Positions 54,595 through 64,000 of a DNA stretch of 64,000 nt are shown here, in pieces (positions within the stretch are counted from its first letter, which is position 1; each line of letters opens with the position of its first letter). Source of the stretch: Mesostigma viride. Taxonomy: Eukaryota; Streptophyta; Mesostigmatophyceae; Mesostigmatales; Mesostigmataceae. The notes under the pieces are model-generated. The model ran no database searches. It had not been told where the DNA came from and saw only the letters and a list, made by a program, of their open reading frames with translations. The position numbers were made by a program, and so were the translations under genes. The stretch spans positions 82,001 to 146,000 of the forward strand of contig RPFO01000312.1 in assembly GCA_009746045.1 (NCBI GenBank), given 5' to 3'.

Positions 54595-56168
54595 TGAAGA
54601 TCCACACTATATAGCTAGGGTGGTGGGTACTGAGAACATCTGCCCGCCCAGCATTCTCTTGCGCTGTCACAACATTCCTCATAGGCCCAACCGCCCCAGT
54701 ATCTAGCTGGGGCGCTGCAGTAGCGCTTGGTCGCTCGGCGTTGTACACACCCGACCTAGAAGGCACCACATTGCTTAGGTCACGCATTGTAGATCCGTGC
54801 TCAGGAAGCACGTGATCCTGGCGCGACAGTGCCAGAGCAGCATCAATGGATTGCGTGAGCACCATCGATCACGGAATGAGACAGAGGATGCAGTCACGTG
54901 GCTTTTAGGAACGACGTCAGGCTCTACGACGGCCCGGTTCAGCGTGACGCATTGAGCAAAAGAAGGGCCGGGTATCGAGCGTGCTCTCACCTGACTTTCG
55001 TGCTGCCCGTCGCTCTGCCCACTCCTCGCGGGTGCCGTGGACGACGATGCGCTTGGCCTTGCACGCCTCCACGCTGTGACCACGCAGAACGTCGTGGAAC
55101 TTGCGGCAAAGGTTGTCCTCGAGCTCCAGGTCCGGGCGAACCCGGCAGTCATCCCGGACATGGCGACGTCCGAAGCAGCGATCACAGCGTTGCTTGCGGT
55201 CAGTAGACGCCCCCTGCTGCCGCTTGGCCGGGGGATTATCGCCCTTCTTGTCGTCGCCACCATGCCCGCGCATGCACCCGCGCTGGCCCCCGTTGTTGCC
55301 GTGGCCGACGACCTTTTTCAGGATGGCCGTAAGCTCCGACCGCGTAATTGGAGCCTCTGCGCCTGAAGAAGAAGACGCGCCGGTATCCACCTTGCGCAGG
55401 GATGGCAGAGCGGCCGAGGCAGTCGGCTTGGACTGCGCACTCTTGAAGCATGAGATCAAATACAGCATGCCCTCGTCGAAACTGATAGCACTGTTCTTTT
55501 TGAGTTCCGTCGCTATGGTCAGATGCACATCCGACGACAGGTCGCATTTCTTGAGAAATCGATTGCACAGGAAAATGGGCTTGAGAGTATCTAGCAGCTT
55601 GTGCTTGTGCACGAAGACCTGGAAATCACGTGCAGCCCCGGGCAAATTCGCCTATTAACTGCATAGCCCTCGAAGTCGTTGAAGGCTTGCTCGTTGGCCT
55701 CTTCCTTAGACCGCGGCAAGTGGGCGTCCAGACCGTTGTAAAAAACTTCCCAGGAACTTTGCCTGTTGTCGTCGGCAATGCGAACTAAATTGGCAATGTT
55801 CGGGTGCTTGGTTGTACTGCAGAATACTGAACTGGCGGAACTTGCCAATCAGCTCCGAATCTTTGTCCGCACGTCCATCGCGCAGACGCTTGAGTGCAGC
55901 CAGAAAATCTGCTGCGTCGTCCGCCGTATAATCGGCAGGTAGATCAGCGGGCACCTCCGTTTGCTTCAGAATTAAGCCCGCGATTCAGAGCATCGTCAGC
56001 AGTAAGCATCAAATGCTTAAACTGCTTGGCCAGTTCAGGTTGTGCCACGAGGGTTTGCATCAGCCTCGTGGCCTCGTCCGCACTAAAGCGTGGCAGGACG
56101 GAGCCTGCGGCCTCGCCACTTGGCGTATCTGTGTGTTCTCCCGTGCGGCTCCGAGTGCCGGAAGCCAT
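54595..56168 (-). pseudogene. Second LTR-element gag, minus strand
   Basis: ATG 56168 begins MASGTRSRTGEHTDTPSGEA; then FSADEATRLMQTLVAQPELA, ADYTADDAADFLAALKRLRD, and after a frameshift QVFVHKHKLLDTLKPIFLCN and HLTIATELKKNSAISFDEGM. A basic Gly-rich stretch precedes CDRCFGRRHVRDDC and CRKFHDVLRGHSVEAC, two Cys/His units like zinc knuckles, ending near 54917 with another frameshift. There is no protease or RT after it. An LTR-like segment (56188-56545) sits about 20 bp upstream of the ATG, so this gag probably belongs to the LTR family that also forms the inverted-repeat arms. Confidence 0.6.
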
Positions 56169-56187
56169 CGGGACGTGTATGAATACA

Positions 56188-56545
56188 AGTTAAAGCCCCC
56201 GACTGGCTAAGCTATGGCGGTCGGTCACGTTGAGCTTGGGAGAAGGTGAACACAGAGATCGACTGCTGTCGGAGCTGGCCAACCACTGGCTTATGTCCTA
56301 GCCAGCAAAGCCTATCCGGTTATAGCCGTAACCGTGGGACAGGCTAGCTGTCCGTACCGACGCGGATAAGGCCCCGGACTGGGGCCTAGGTGGCGCTGGC
56401 CCTAGGCGCCGCCCTTAGACCGGTCGACCGCATCGGACCGCCGGATAATAGCCGGCGGCTTAAGTAGCGGACGCTAGCGGAAGGCGTGCGGACGGACATG
56501 GGGAACTTAGAGCCAGATGCTAGGGCTCTAGAGTTACTCAACTCG
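56188..56545 (-). repeat. Third copy of LTR-like segment, truncated
   Basis: Closely matches 45454-45805 and the complement of 52830-53174. It ends abruptly at the Copia-like protease remnant at 56546. On the minus strand it leads directly into the gag at 56168. Confidence 0.8.
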
Positions 56546-56548
56546 TGG

Positions 56549-57010
56549 TCATCTAGGGTGGTAACTTGGGATGATCAACAAGTCCTCAGCAATGGGTTCC
56601 TTGCCTTCAGGCCCCACACTCTGCTGTCCCTTCACAGCCTTGACTGCCACAGCTAGACCCTTGGAGTAGTGATATCTCTGGAGGGGCAAACTGCCATGAC
56701 CTTCTAGTGCAAGCTCATCTGCTGACAGAGTCACTCCTGGCATGCACAAGAAATTCTGGCCCAAGATGGCAGGCTCCTGGTACCCTTCCACCACACAGAA
56801 TGCAGTGGGTGCACCCAGGATAGGCACAGTCACTCCCCCTAGGATCTTCACTGTTACAGTGCCCGTAAAGTCACTCACTGCCCTGCAGCCAGCCTTATTC
56901 ACCTTCAGGCCCTGAGCATCCTCCACCCTGATGATAGACACCTCTGAGTTAGTATCCACTTCTAAGGTAGCAGCCCAGCAAGAACCCCATTCAGTCAACT
57001 TAGATACCTT
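56549..57010 (-). pseudogene. Retropepsin-like domain of Copia-like element
   Basis: The minus strand reads KVSKLTEWGSCWAATLEVDT-NSEVSIIRVEDAQGLKVN, then VTVKILGGVTVPILGAPTAF and EPAILGQNFLCMPGV. This is the retropepsin pattern (D-T-x-x-x-x-S-I then I-L-G-x-x-F-L). The active-site triad is D-T-N instead of D-T-G, so it would be inactive as written. It lies downstream of the integrase part, which is not the usual order. Confidence 0.55.
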
Positions 57011-57023
57011 TGGATCCTTGTGC

Positions 57024-57572
57024 TTAATTGTTGAACATGAGCGACCGGACAATGTCTGCCATGAGTGGCCTCTTGGACCTTGGTGCAGGCCCAGCCCCCA
57101 CTGGCTCCACCACAGGTGATGCAGTTGCCTCCTGCACCTCATCATCATCAGAGGGATAGCCAACTCCCACGTCAGTGACAGGCACATCAACTACCTGGTC
57201 CCTAACCTGGCCCTCCAGCCAACACTGGGGTCCAGGCCCGTCTGCAGGCCAGATTGCACGTGGCTTGCGTTCCTTGACGTTGGCCCAGCTCAACCTGTAA
57301 GCATGCCTGGGATTACTCTTCAAGGCCACAAGGCAGGAACGATTGGCATCTTCCACACAGGTCATCACCCCATTCTGCCACTTGCCCCTCTTGTCCTGTA
57401 TTGATGGCTCCTTCCACATCCTGACCTTCAGCCCCACCTGAGGCCTCAGCACATTCCAGCCCCTATCCTTACGTTTCAACTGAGCAAACACCCTGTCTGC
57501 CTTCCTTAAGCAAGCCTGGACCACTTCCTGGGCTAACATCCCAAACTGCAGTGCTACAGGATTGACAGCCAC
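57024..57572 (-). pseudogene. Integrase C-terminal / linker region
   Basis: 182 residues: AVNPVALQFGMLAQEVVQAC, KADRVFAQLKRKDRGWN, then VGLKVRMWKEPSIQDKRGKW and HAYRLSWANVKERKP, which resembles the small beta-barrel and tail after an integrase core. An acidic, Pro/Val-rich end (PSDDDEVQEATASPVVEP) follows. Confidence 0.5.
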
Positions 57573-57589
57573 CCCGTCATATTAGTAGT

Positions 57590-57967
57590 TTATTCTGAGG
57601 TTCAGCTGTTCTTCCACCTGCATGCCTGGTCCACACTGCCCTCTCCAAAGCAGATGCTACCAGTGGCACCTTAGGTTCTGCCAGCACTACGGTCTTGACC
57701 TCCGGCCCTGATGGATCTCTCCACAGCACCTTGCTGTCCATGGCTCTCCCTGGTGGGCGTGACCAACAGCTTGCATGGCAGTTGCTCCTGCTGTGACAGT
57801 AGGCACTCAAACTGAATATCAGCCTGCACTGCCTTGTCACACCCCAAAGCCTGGTAAGAGATTCTGCAAGCCCAGCAGCAGGGTGTTCCCCTTCATATCT
57901 GGCAGAATCTGGAGCAGCCTGTACCTGGTAAATCTGTCCACTGCCACCAGTATATATAATAAGCCCC
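57590..57967 (-). pseudogene. Integrase core, C-terminal part
   Basis: In shifted frames the minus strand shows ILVAVDRFTRYRLLQILPDM with KGNTLLLGLQNLLPGFG, ADIQFECLLSQQEQL (second catalytic Asp region) and HGQQGAVERSIRAGGQD (the 'G-x-V-E-R' Glu region). It is interrupted at 57967 by the 2-kb insertion; the sequence resumes at 60030. Confidence 0.65.
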
Positions 57968-58262
57968 ATGGTCTGCGCGGACCTGGCCTCATGGTCGGCG
58001 CGGACCTGGACGTCATATTGGCGTCAGCGCTTGTCGGTGGCGCTGACTCGGGCCATGGCTGACATCATGCTCCGCCGTACGCGGGCTGATTTTGCGGTGC
58101 AGCAGGGTTATTAGGTTCCTCCCGTTAGGAGTTTCCATTGGTCTTATCGTAGTATAGAGATTTGACATGGCTCTGTATAGAGGCCGGTTTATAGCTGGGC
58201 GTTTGCTTTGGTTTGAGTGATTTCACTCTGCTGTAAGTAATTATATTGTCCCAATGTCCAGG

Positions 58263-58286
58263 AAAAGGCCTCAATTGAGGCCTTTT
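58263..58286. repeat. 24-bp perfect palindrome
   Basis: AAAAGGCCTCAA followed by its exact complement, then more T's. A close copy is at 59985-60005. Confidence 0.9.
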
Positions 58287-58394
58287 TTATATTGGGTGTT
58301 GCATATAGCCAAACAAACTTTATTCCAAATATGAGCATAGGACATCCATTATTATGATTGTTTTGGGGTTCCCAGCACTTAACATCAGTCATAC

Positions 58395-58945
58395 AGCCCC
58401 AATACCTATTTAATTATGATTTTATAAAACAGGGTGTTGCTGCGGCGGCACCATGAACACATCATGACCATAGATACATGCATAAAAAAGGCAACAGTGC
58501 TCAGTTCCCTATGCATCTAACGTGTCTTACGGGTCTTGCAAGGCTTTCCCGTGACCCGGTAAGCATGGCAAGGCATGGCATGCTCCCCAAGGGACCACAC
58601 ACACACACTTGCACGGCCGGGGCAGTCGCGAAGCACTGCAGGCAGTAATAGCCTGCCATGGGTATTGCACGTAACTACGAAGAATCCACAGCCTCTATTG
58701 CAACCACGCACAAGGATCATGCATTATCATGACAGTTGTGAACTGCAAAGCGCTTAAATTCGCTCACCAAGCCCCTATACCTATGCACTTATGATATTTT
58801 CTAACAAGGTGTTGCTGTTAAGATAGCACATGAACAGCATGGCAAGATATCAGAGCATGAATGGACACTCATACCCAGTTCTCGGACCTCTAACCCATTT
58901 CTTGGCACTTGCAAGGCTTGCCTGTGACATGAGCAGCGCAGCAGG
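58395..58945 (-). repeat. Two diverged copies of a ~250-bp block
   Basis: Shared landmarks: ATACCTAT...ATGAT, GTGTTGCTG, CACATGAACA, TTGCAAGGCTT, and AGGTTATTAC / AGGCTATTAC on the minus strand. Minus-strand frames end ...YRVTGKPCKTRK and ...AHVTGKPCKCQE, suggesting a duplicated small Cys-rich coding unit. Confidence 0.5.
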
Positions 58946-60029
58946 AACTATCATGCTTCTTACAGAAAGCACGCACGCTTACACAACGGGCCCCATCCGC
59001 AGAGCGCAGCACTACGTAATAACCTGCCTTGAAGTCACACCGGCCAGGTGCCGGTAAACAACAAAAAACTGGCAGCGTTACAAACCACACGATGATATAA
59101 ACCTTCTCCCACCTGGATGCACTCAACTTTCGCACGCATCGACACATGGCATCATGAAGCGCGCACTAACGCGGGCAGTGGAGGTGGCTGCGACAGGAAC
59201 GCTGGTCAAACTCGACTTTTTTAAGCTCTCCGGGACCAGCGCAGGCCGCTCCTCCTGCCGGACAGTAGCTCCATGCATCGTCCATTGACGCATGAAAACG
59301 GCTGCCAGCGTCCGGGCCAGCGCTGCTTGCGTACGAGCGCTGCCATAGCCGGGCGCGCGCGCGTTCTCGCTGTGCGCAACCCAGTTTTTCCTACCTAAAA
59401 ACACCCCTTCTCTACCTACGGATACACGCCAGAAGGCTCGAATATAACCAGCGCCCCTTTAGTCACGGCTGCCCAAACATCCCCCCCGCCGTTCCGCTAG
59501 TCTCCTTCCCAGCATATCGAAGCACCGGCCTGCTGGCAGGCGCACTATCAACGCCATCTACGCCCCATCTGAATTTCACTAACCTGGCATTCAGCACACA
59601 AATAACGACCCCACGAATTTATAAACCGACTTTTGACACATTTAGCGGTCGGGCTAGCTTCATGGACAATTTATCTGCCCAACGCGCTCCATACTGCTCG
59701 AAATGATGCACGGACGTGGCCATACGGTCTATTTTACTCGAGGCCGCCATGGTCGTGCATTCGTGAAAATTCATCGTCGTGTTGCACGAAAGTGGCCAAA
59801 ATAGGTACTTTTCCACCTCACGTATTTTCCAGTAACCGTCGACCCCTGTCGACCCCAACGGGTCAGGACGCTCAGCACATATACCAGATTCGCGCCACTG
59901 GGGCCGGACGGCCCATAGGACCGGTCCTTCCCGCCAAAATACCGTACCCCATGTGATCTTGGTGAAAAAGGCCTCAATTGAGCCAAAAGGCCTCAATTGA
60001 GGCCTCTGGACACTGAGACAATATTATTC

Positions 60030-60250
60030 ATATATAATAAGCCCCTAATATGCTGGACGTCTACCTGGATGTCCCCCTTCTCCCTGGCAGGCTCCCTAGC
60101 ATGGGACCTTGGCTTCTTGGCAGCATTCTCCTTACAGGCACATTGCTCAGCTGCAGCCTGGCATGCTTCCCTCAGTGGCTCATCTCCAATCTTCCAACCA
60201 AACATCTCAGCCATGGCTGTGTGACCAAAGATATTATGCAGCCTGCGTCC
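60030..60250 (-). pseudogene. GAG-pre-integrase and start of integrase core
   Basis: The minus strand reads LHNIFGHTAMAEMFGWKIGD (H-x4-H of the HHCC zinc site), EACQAAAEQCACKENAAKK (Cys part), then REPAREKGDIQVDVQHIRGL with the first catalytic Asp in QVDV. The frame is cut by the insertion at 60029. Confidence 0.65.
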
Positions 60251-61907
60251 AGCATCCGTGTAGCTCAGTTGCCTATAGCCAGATTACGCACCTGGGACTA
60301 CGCCTGGACGGGCCCTGCGTGTGAGGACGCAACATCCACCTTCTGCATCTTGGATCCAGAGGACCCAGCAGACCCTCCCAGCAGAGCATCTAGGCTCCCA
60401 GAGCCAACTCTGTCTGGGGACCCTCCACCTGTTGACAGTTGAGGGGATTGTTGTGCTGCAGCATGCATGCAATCTTGTGGAATGAGAACATCAGTACACC
60501 CCTGGTGCTGATCAGAGGTGGCACCCTGCCCAGAATTATTTACATGTGAAGCTGTGTCCCCACAGGGTGTCTCACTATGTACACGGGACTGCTTCACTAG
60601 TCACTTCTGATCAGACTGCCCCTTCTTCTTGCATGTTAGGGCAATCCCTCTTCCAGTGACCTTCCTTCCCACAAGCAAAACATTTGCTCTTGCCAGACCC
60701 TCCCCCTGGGGCCTTGTTGTCCTGCATGCTTGTTCTGGTTGCCTGAGGCCTGATTATTTTTCTGCCCTTGGCCACCATGCACCCTTACCCTGCTGATGGC
60801 TGTAACGGTTGCCAGACTGGTTCCCCTGATTCTGGTTCCCCTGCTGACCCCCTCTGCACCACCCTGCATGGTTCTGCTCCTTCTGGGCCTGCTTCCTTCT
60901 CCTGCTACCATATGCCGTGTCCCAGATGGGGTACGGTTCTTGTACTGGTTAGCCTGAGACGCTGACCCTCCCTGAGAACTGATACCCTTGCAGGTAGGGA
61001 CCCGGGTCCTGAAGTTAAGTATCACACGCTTCAGAGCCCCCCAGGTGCCATCAGTGAGATCACAGAGCTGTCTAGCAGTAGCCCTACCTTCCTCTGACAA
61101 GCCCATCTTATCAAAGAAGTGGTCTGCCGCTGCCCTGACTGTCACACTGAAGCCCTGTTTCTTGCCTGCCTCCACGATCAACTCAAACCTGGCCAGCTCA
61201 GCACTGGCCACCTCACCCTTGATCTCAAACTCATCAAACTCTCTCTTCTTTTCCATGGTGAGATTGTGGACTTTGTCAGAAAATTCCTCCTTGAGGTCGT
61301 CTAGGAACTGCAGCCAAGTGTGCCCCTCTTAATTTCAGAGCACGCCTAGCCATGTCATTGACCCTTTCAGACGACCCCTTGTTCGCAGTGGAGGAATGAA
61401 ACACCCTGACAATATCCACACCTGCTGCGACAAAACCCACGACTAGCTTCATGTCATCTAGCCACTTATCCAGGCTATCTTGCTTCAGGGGAGGATTGAG
61501 CGCTTTCTGCCCATTCATGACTGTCACTGCATCAGAAAATGGACGGGCCGGTGCCAGGCAACACACTCCCCACACGCACTGGTGGTGCCTGGGGAGGGTC
61601 AATCCTTGCCTCCAAACGCTCGGGCAACATACCAGACACCCTATCGTGAACAGCAGCTTGCTTTGCAGCACGCACACCTGCATGGTGTGACGATCGCGTC
61701 TTCTTCATCAGGCGTTGTGAGCACCACTGCGTCCATAGGTCGCCTGGCAGGCTTGACTTTCTCCACCTCAGCTTGCCCATCACGCCACCGCTTGTGTGTT
61801 CTCCCGGCCCTGGGGTCCAGCTCTGGTATAGGTTCCCCAGCTGGCGCCTCCACGCCTCTCTCCTCCATCGCCTCCCCTTCCTCTCTGGCGATGTCCCCTT
61901 TTGCCAT
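60251..61907 (-). pseudogene. Copia-like gag with zinc knuckle
   Basis: ATG 61907: MAKGDIAREEGEAMEERGVE, a charged N-terminus. Later frames give VTVMNGQKALNPPLKQDSLD, WLDDMKLVVGFVAAGVDIVR, TWLQFLDDLKEEFSDKVHNL, then EGRATARQLCDLTDGTWGAL and a basic Gln/Gly-rich region. CFACGKEGHWKRDC (about 60641-60683) is a perfect C-x2-C-x4-H-x4-C knuckle. A Ser/Gly-rich linker leads to the integrase part. At least three frameshifts (about 61680, 61560, 61320) and one before the knuckle. Confidence 0.72.
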
Positions 61908-62119
61908 TCACTCCCGTTGCTCCTCGGATGTCGCCGCTCCCCGGCTTGCCCTCCTAGGCATTATATGCAATGGCGGCAACTAAACTTGCAACAAGACAGA
62001 ACAGCAAACTTCCACCTAACCTCCACCCCCTCAAGCCTCGTTTTCAGATGAAGCCTCTCCTGCATGCAGTCGGTGCAGGTGCTGGCTCGTGGAATGGCCC
62101 CACCAACGGATTCAATGGT

Positions 62120-63001
62120 TCAATGCCCCTGGTCGTCGTGAGTAGGCACAGGCTTAATAACCACCGGAAGCCTCAAACCATACGCGTAGTCGCGTATCCA
62201 GCGAGAACGCCCCCACCTCAGCAAATGGGCCTCTCCTAAACCAACGTTGTCGTCAATGGTATAGCGATTAATCTCGTCACGACGCGCCTGGTCACGGCCC
62301 TGAGTCCTGAGAGCCGTCACCCTCGTGACGCCTTTGGGCCGACTGAACTACCGCCCCTTCAGGCTGATCCACGAAGTCGTAGAATGTGAAGGCGTCGTCA
62401 GTGGAGACCTCTCGTCCGCCAACCACGTCGACAGTCAAACTTAGCTGGTTCAACTCCCGGCGAGAGTGTGGAGTATCCCGACTGGAATATATGGAGTAAT
62501 GAAGGCCGACGATCAGCAGTGCCCCTGGTCAACTCCAAGACGGAGTGAGCCAGATTCTGGCACTCTGCCACCAATGCTTGCATATCGCCATGAACAATGG
62601 CCTCCCGCCTGTCCTGGGCGACTTGCACAACGTTGGGTACGCCGGCGTAGTCGTCCCCAAGACGAAGATTGGCGACGAGGTCGTTGATCTCTCGGGCACC
62701 CCCGAGGCTTATGGCCATTATCTGCAGAAGCAGGGAGACCGCCTGCTCAAACGCGAATGCGTTTGTATGGCCTGCCCGCCAAGACGCTGGCAGCCTTCTT
62801 ATGATTTCTGCCAGGTCCTCACGGAACCTCAGCAGCTGCTCGGCCGCTCCTCGGACGTATTCGCCCGGCGCCGACACCGCACGAATGTTATGGCGCACTT
62901 CTTCGAGTCCTCGTGCCCTTCCGTGGGTACCGGACTGGTCGCCGCTATCGTTGCTGCACGTGTAAACGTGTTTGTTCTAGCCTCAGAGTCCAAATTCGAC
63001 A
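62120..63001 (-). pseudogene. Broken unrecognised ORF, minus strand
   Basis: Begins MSNLDSEARTNTFTRAATIA at 63001. After a frameshift, RHNIRAVSAPGEYVRGAAEQ and LLRFREDLAEIIRRLPASWR continue through a helical 166-residue frame to 62398. Then STDDAFTFYDFVDQPEGAVV and, in a third frame, INRYTIDDNVGLGEAHLLRW run to 62120. The helical, charged make-up and position upstream of a gag suggest a retroelement or other mobile-element protein, but I recognise no domain. It starts next to the LTR-like repeat at 63026. Confidence 0.4.
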
Positions 63002-63025
63002 TATTTGTCGACCAGACTGTAATAC

Positions 63026-63672
63026 GATTTAGATGAACGCGGATCAGTGAGTTTCTGGTCTTCCCAAGATGTGATGTCAGATTGGAGCCATGGTTTCAAC
63101 CAGCAGCTTTTAACCTTTACCACAGTTGCCTCACTACCCTGTGGTCACTATATACTGAGGCGGCAGCACCCACGGACAGTGTTGGGAAATTAAGACGCTT
63201 GGCCACTGCTGTGTCCGAGCCTTTCTAGGTTTCACCATTGCTGCCAGGCCTTGCGCGCCTTGGCAGGTCCGCCACTGTCAGTTTCCTTGGTTGCATCAAT
63301 CCAGGACGTCTGTCCTTCCATGAATGACAGTAACGTTCTGGATTTATCTGTCATGACAAGTACCCGTACATCCCAGGCCTGCAGGACTGCCAGTCCTGAA
63401 GTCCTGTGACATTCTTGGCACCATCAACCAATATTGACCACAGTACCTCCTAGTGACAGTTGGTCCTGTCACACGTAACTTGTGATGGTTCACCCAACAC
63501 TGCCACGTGCCCTGTCCCTCACGTGTCCTAAGTCCTGGTACTACTGTAGCGTCCGGCGGCATTACTTCGGGACTTGATATCTCTCAAGTTCCTTGTCCAA
63601 ACAAGGTGTTTAGCACGGCGTTGGAAAGGCCACTTCAAGCATGATATGCTTAGCATATTGCATCACCAATAT
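63026..63672 (+). repeat. LTR-like repeat, uninterrupted copy (empty site)
   Basis: Continuous counterpart of 30670-30930 plus 41138-41522. The position equivalent to the 10.2-kb insertion is 63288-63293 (CCTTGG/TTGCATC). Confidence 0.75.
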
Positions 63673-64000
63673 GCAAACTGGTAGCCTGCCTGTTACCATG
63701 CAGGTAGAAGGCTCAACAGGAGCAAGCTCTTCCTGTAAAGGATTATCGGTCACGTCCGTGATCATTTACGTCCGTGCACTCGAGAAACGGCTGTGCACCC
63801 CGAATCATTTACGTCCGGTTCAGTTCCGTTGGTTTGGTTCCGCGGTAGCCGTTTGGCTTGGATTTGTTCAAGTCTGGGTACCGGCCGGTGTGAAGCGCCG
63901 CGCCGGATGCTAGTACTCAACTCCACGACGCTTGTGGCTATTCAGCGTACTTTTGTAGTATGTTCAGTCTACCGTTGGTAGATATCGGACGGCACAGCTA
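63673..64000. other. Window end, no gene seen
   Basis: The first ~75 bp (AGGCTCAACAGGAGCAAGCT region) matches 42357-42415 inverted. The rest shows only short frames and a direct repeat ATCATTTACGTCCG (63762 and 63804). Confidence 0.4.

Larger units (their letters stand above)
57968..60029. mobile_element. 2,062-bp insertion flanked by a 16-bp duplication
   Basis: ATATATAATAAGCCCC occurs at 57952-57967 and again at 60030-60045. Without the insert and one copy, the integrase reads straight through (HIRGLLY/ILVAVDRF). The insert has no LTRs, TIRs or poly-A that I can see. It contains two related blocks (58395-58640 and 58775-58945) and palindromic AGGCCTCAATTGAGGCCT motifs near each end. Confidence 0.75.

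Overview
The window is nuclear DNA from a eukaryote, most likely a flagellated green alga (a prasinophyte-grade chlorophyte is my guess, not a proof). The reasons are GC-rich coding exons split by GT-AG introns crowded with micro- and minisatellites, a Golgi-type GT29 (sialyltransferase-like) gene, exons of the ciliary protein CFAP299, eukaryotic tRNA-Ala genes with Pol III signals, and dense plant-like Gypsy, Copia, LINE and DNA-transposon debris. There are no prokaryotic operons.

Layout. 1-12 kb is mostly gene-poor: a broken ORF on the minus strand (2958-4070), a small viroplasmin/RNase H1-hybrid-binding-domain ORF (9767-10165, minus) and two nested short retroposons sharing one tail (10.3-10.7 kb). 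Two tRNA-Ala genes (CGC and TGC anticodons) lie at 12.2-12.4 kb. From 12.9 to 24.1 kb a multi-exon GT29 glycosyltransferase runs on the plus strand: membrane anchor, acidic stem, then sialyl motifs L, S, III and VS in order. 24.1-30.9 kb holds LINE debris, a fold-back repeat and a Copia RNase H fragment.

From 30931 to 41137 I infer one 10.2-kb DNA transposon. It has perfect 29-bp terminal inverted repeats and a 3-bp GGA target duplication, and an almost intact empty-site paralogue is present at 63.03-63.67 kb. Inside are broken ORFs, two large minisatellite arrays, a 149/141-bp higher-order repeat, two CFAP299 exons with their splice sites, a GC-rich minisatellite and a 0.5-kb-codon orphan ORF with one frameshift. 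This is consistent with a transposon that captured a piece of a host ciliary gene.

41-64 kb is a retroelement graveyard: Copia RT/RNase H (minus, 42.5-43.6 kb); a Gypsy element with both LTRs (46157-52460) but no integrase, placed at the apex of a 0.9-kb-arm inverted repeat; a 952-bp palindrome built from three smaller palindromes (53632-54583) with a 5-bp target duplication; a second gag (54.6-56.2 kb, minus); and a Copia-like element (56.5-61.9 kb, minus) with apparent order gag-INT-PR, its integrase split by a 2,062-bp insertion flanked by a 16-bp target duplication. Nearly all retroelement frames are broken, so they look inactive. The only likely functional host genes are the tRNA genes and the GT29 gene.

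All family calls come from reading translations and motifs by eye; no database search was possible.
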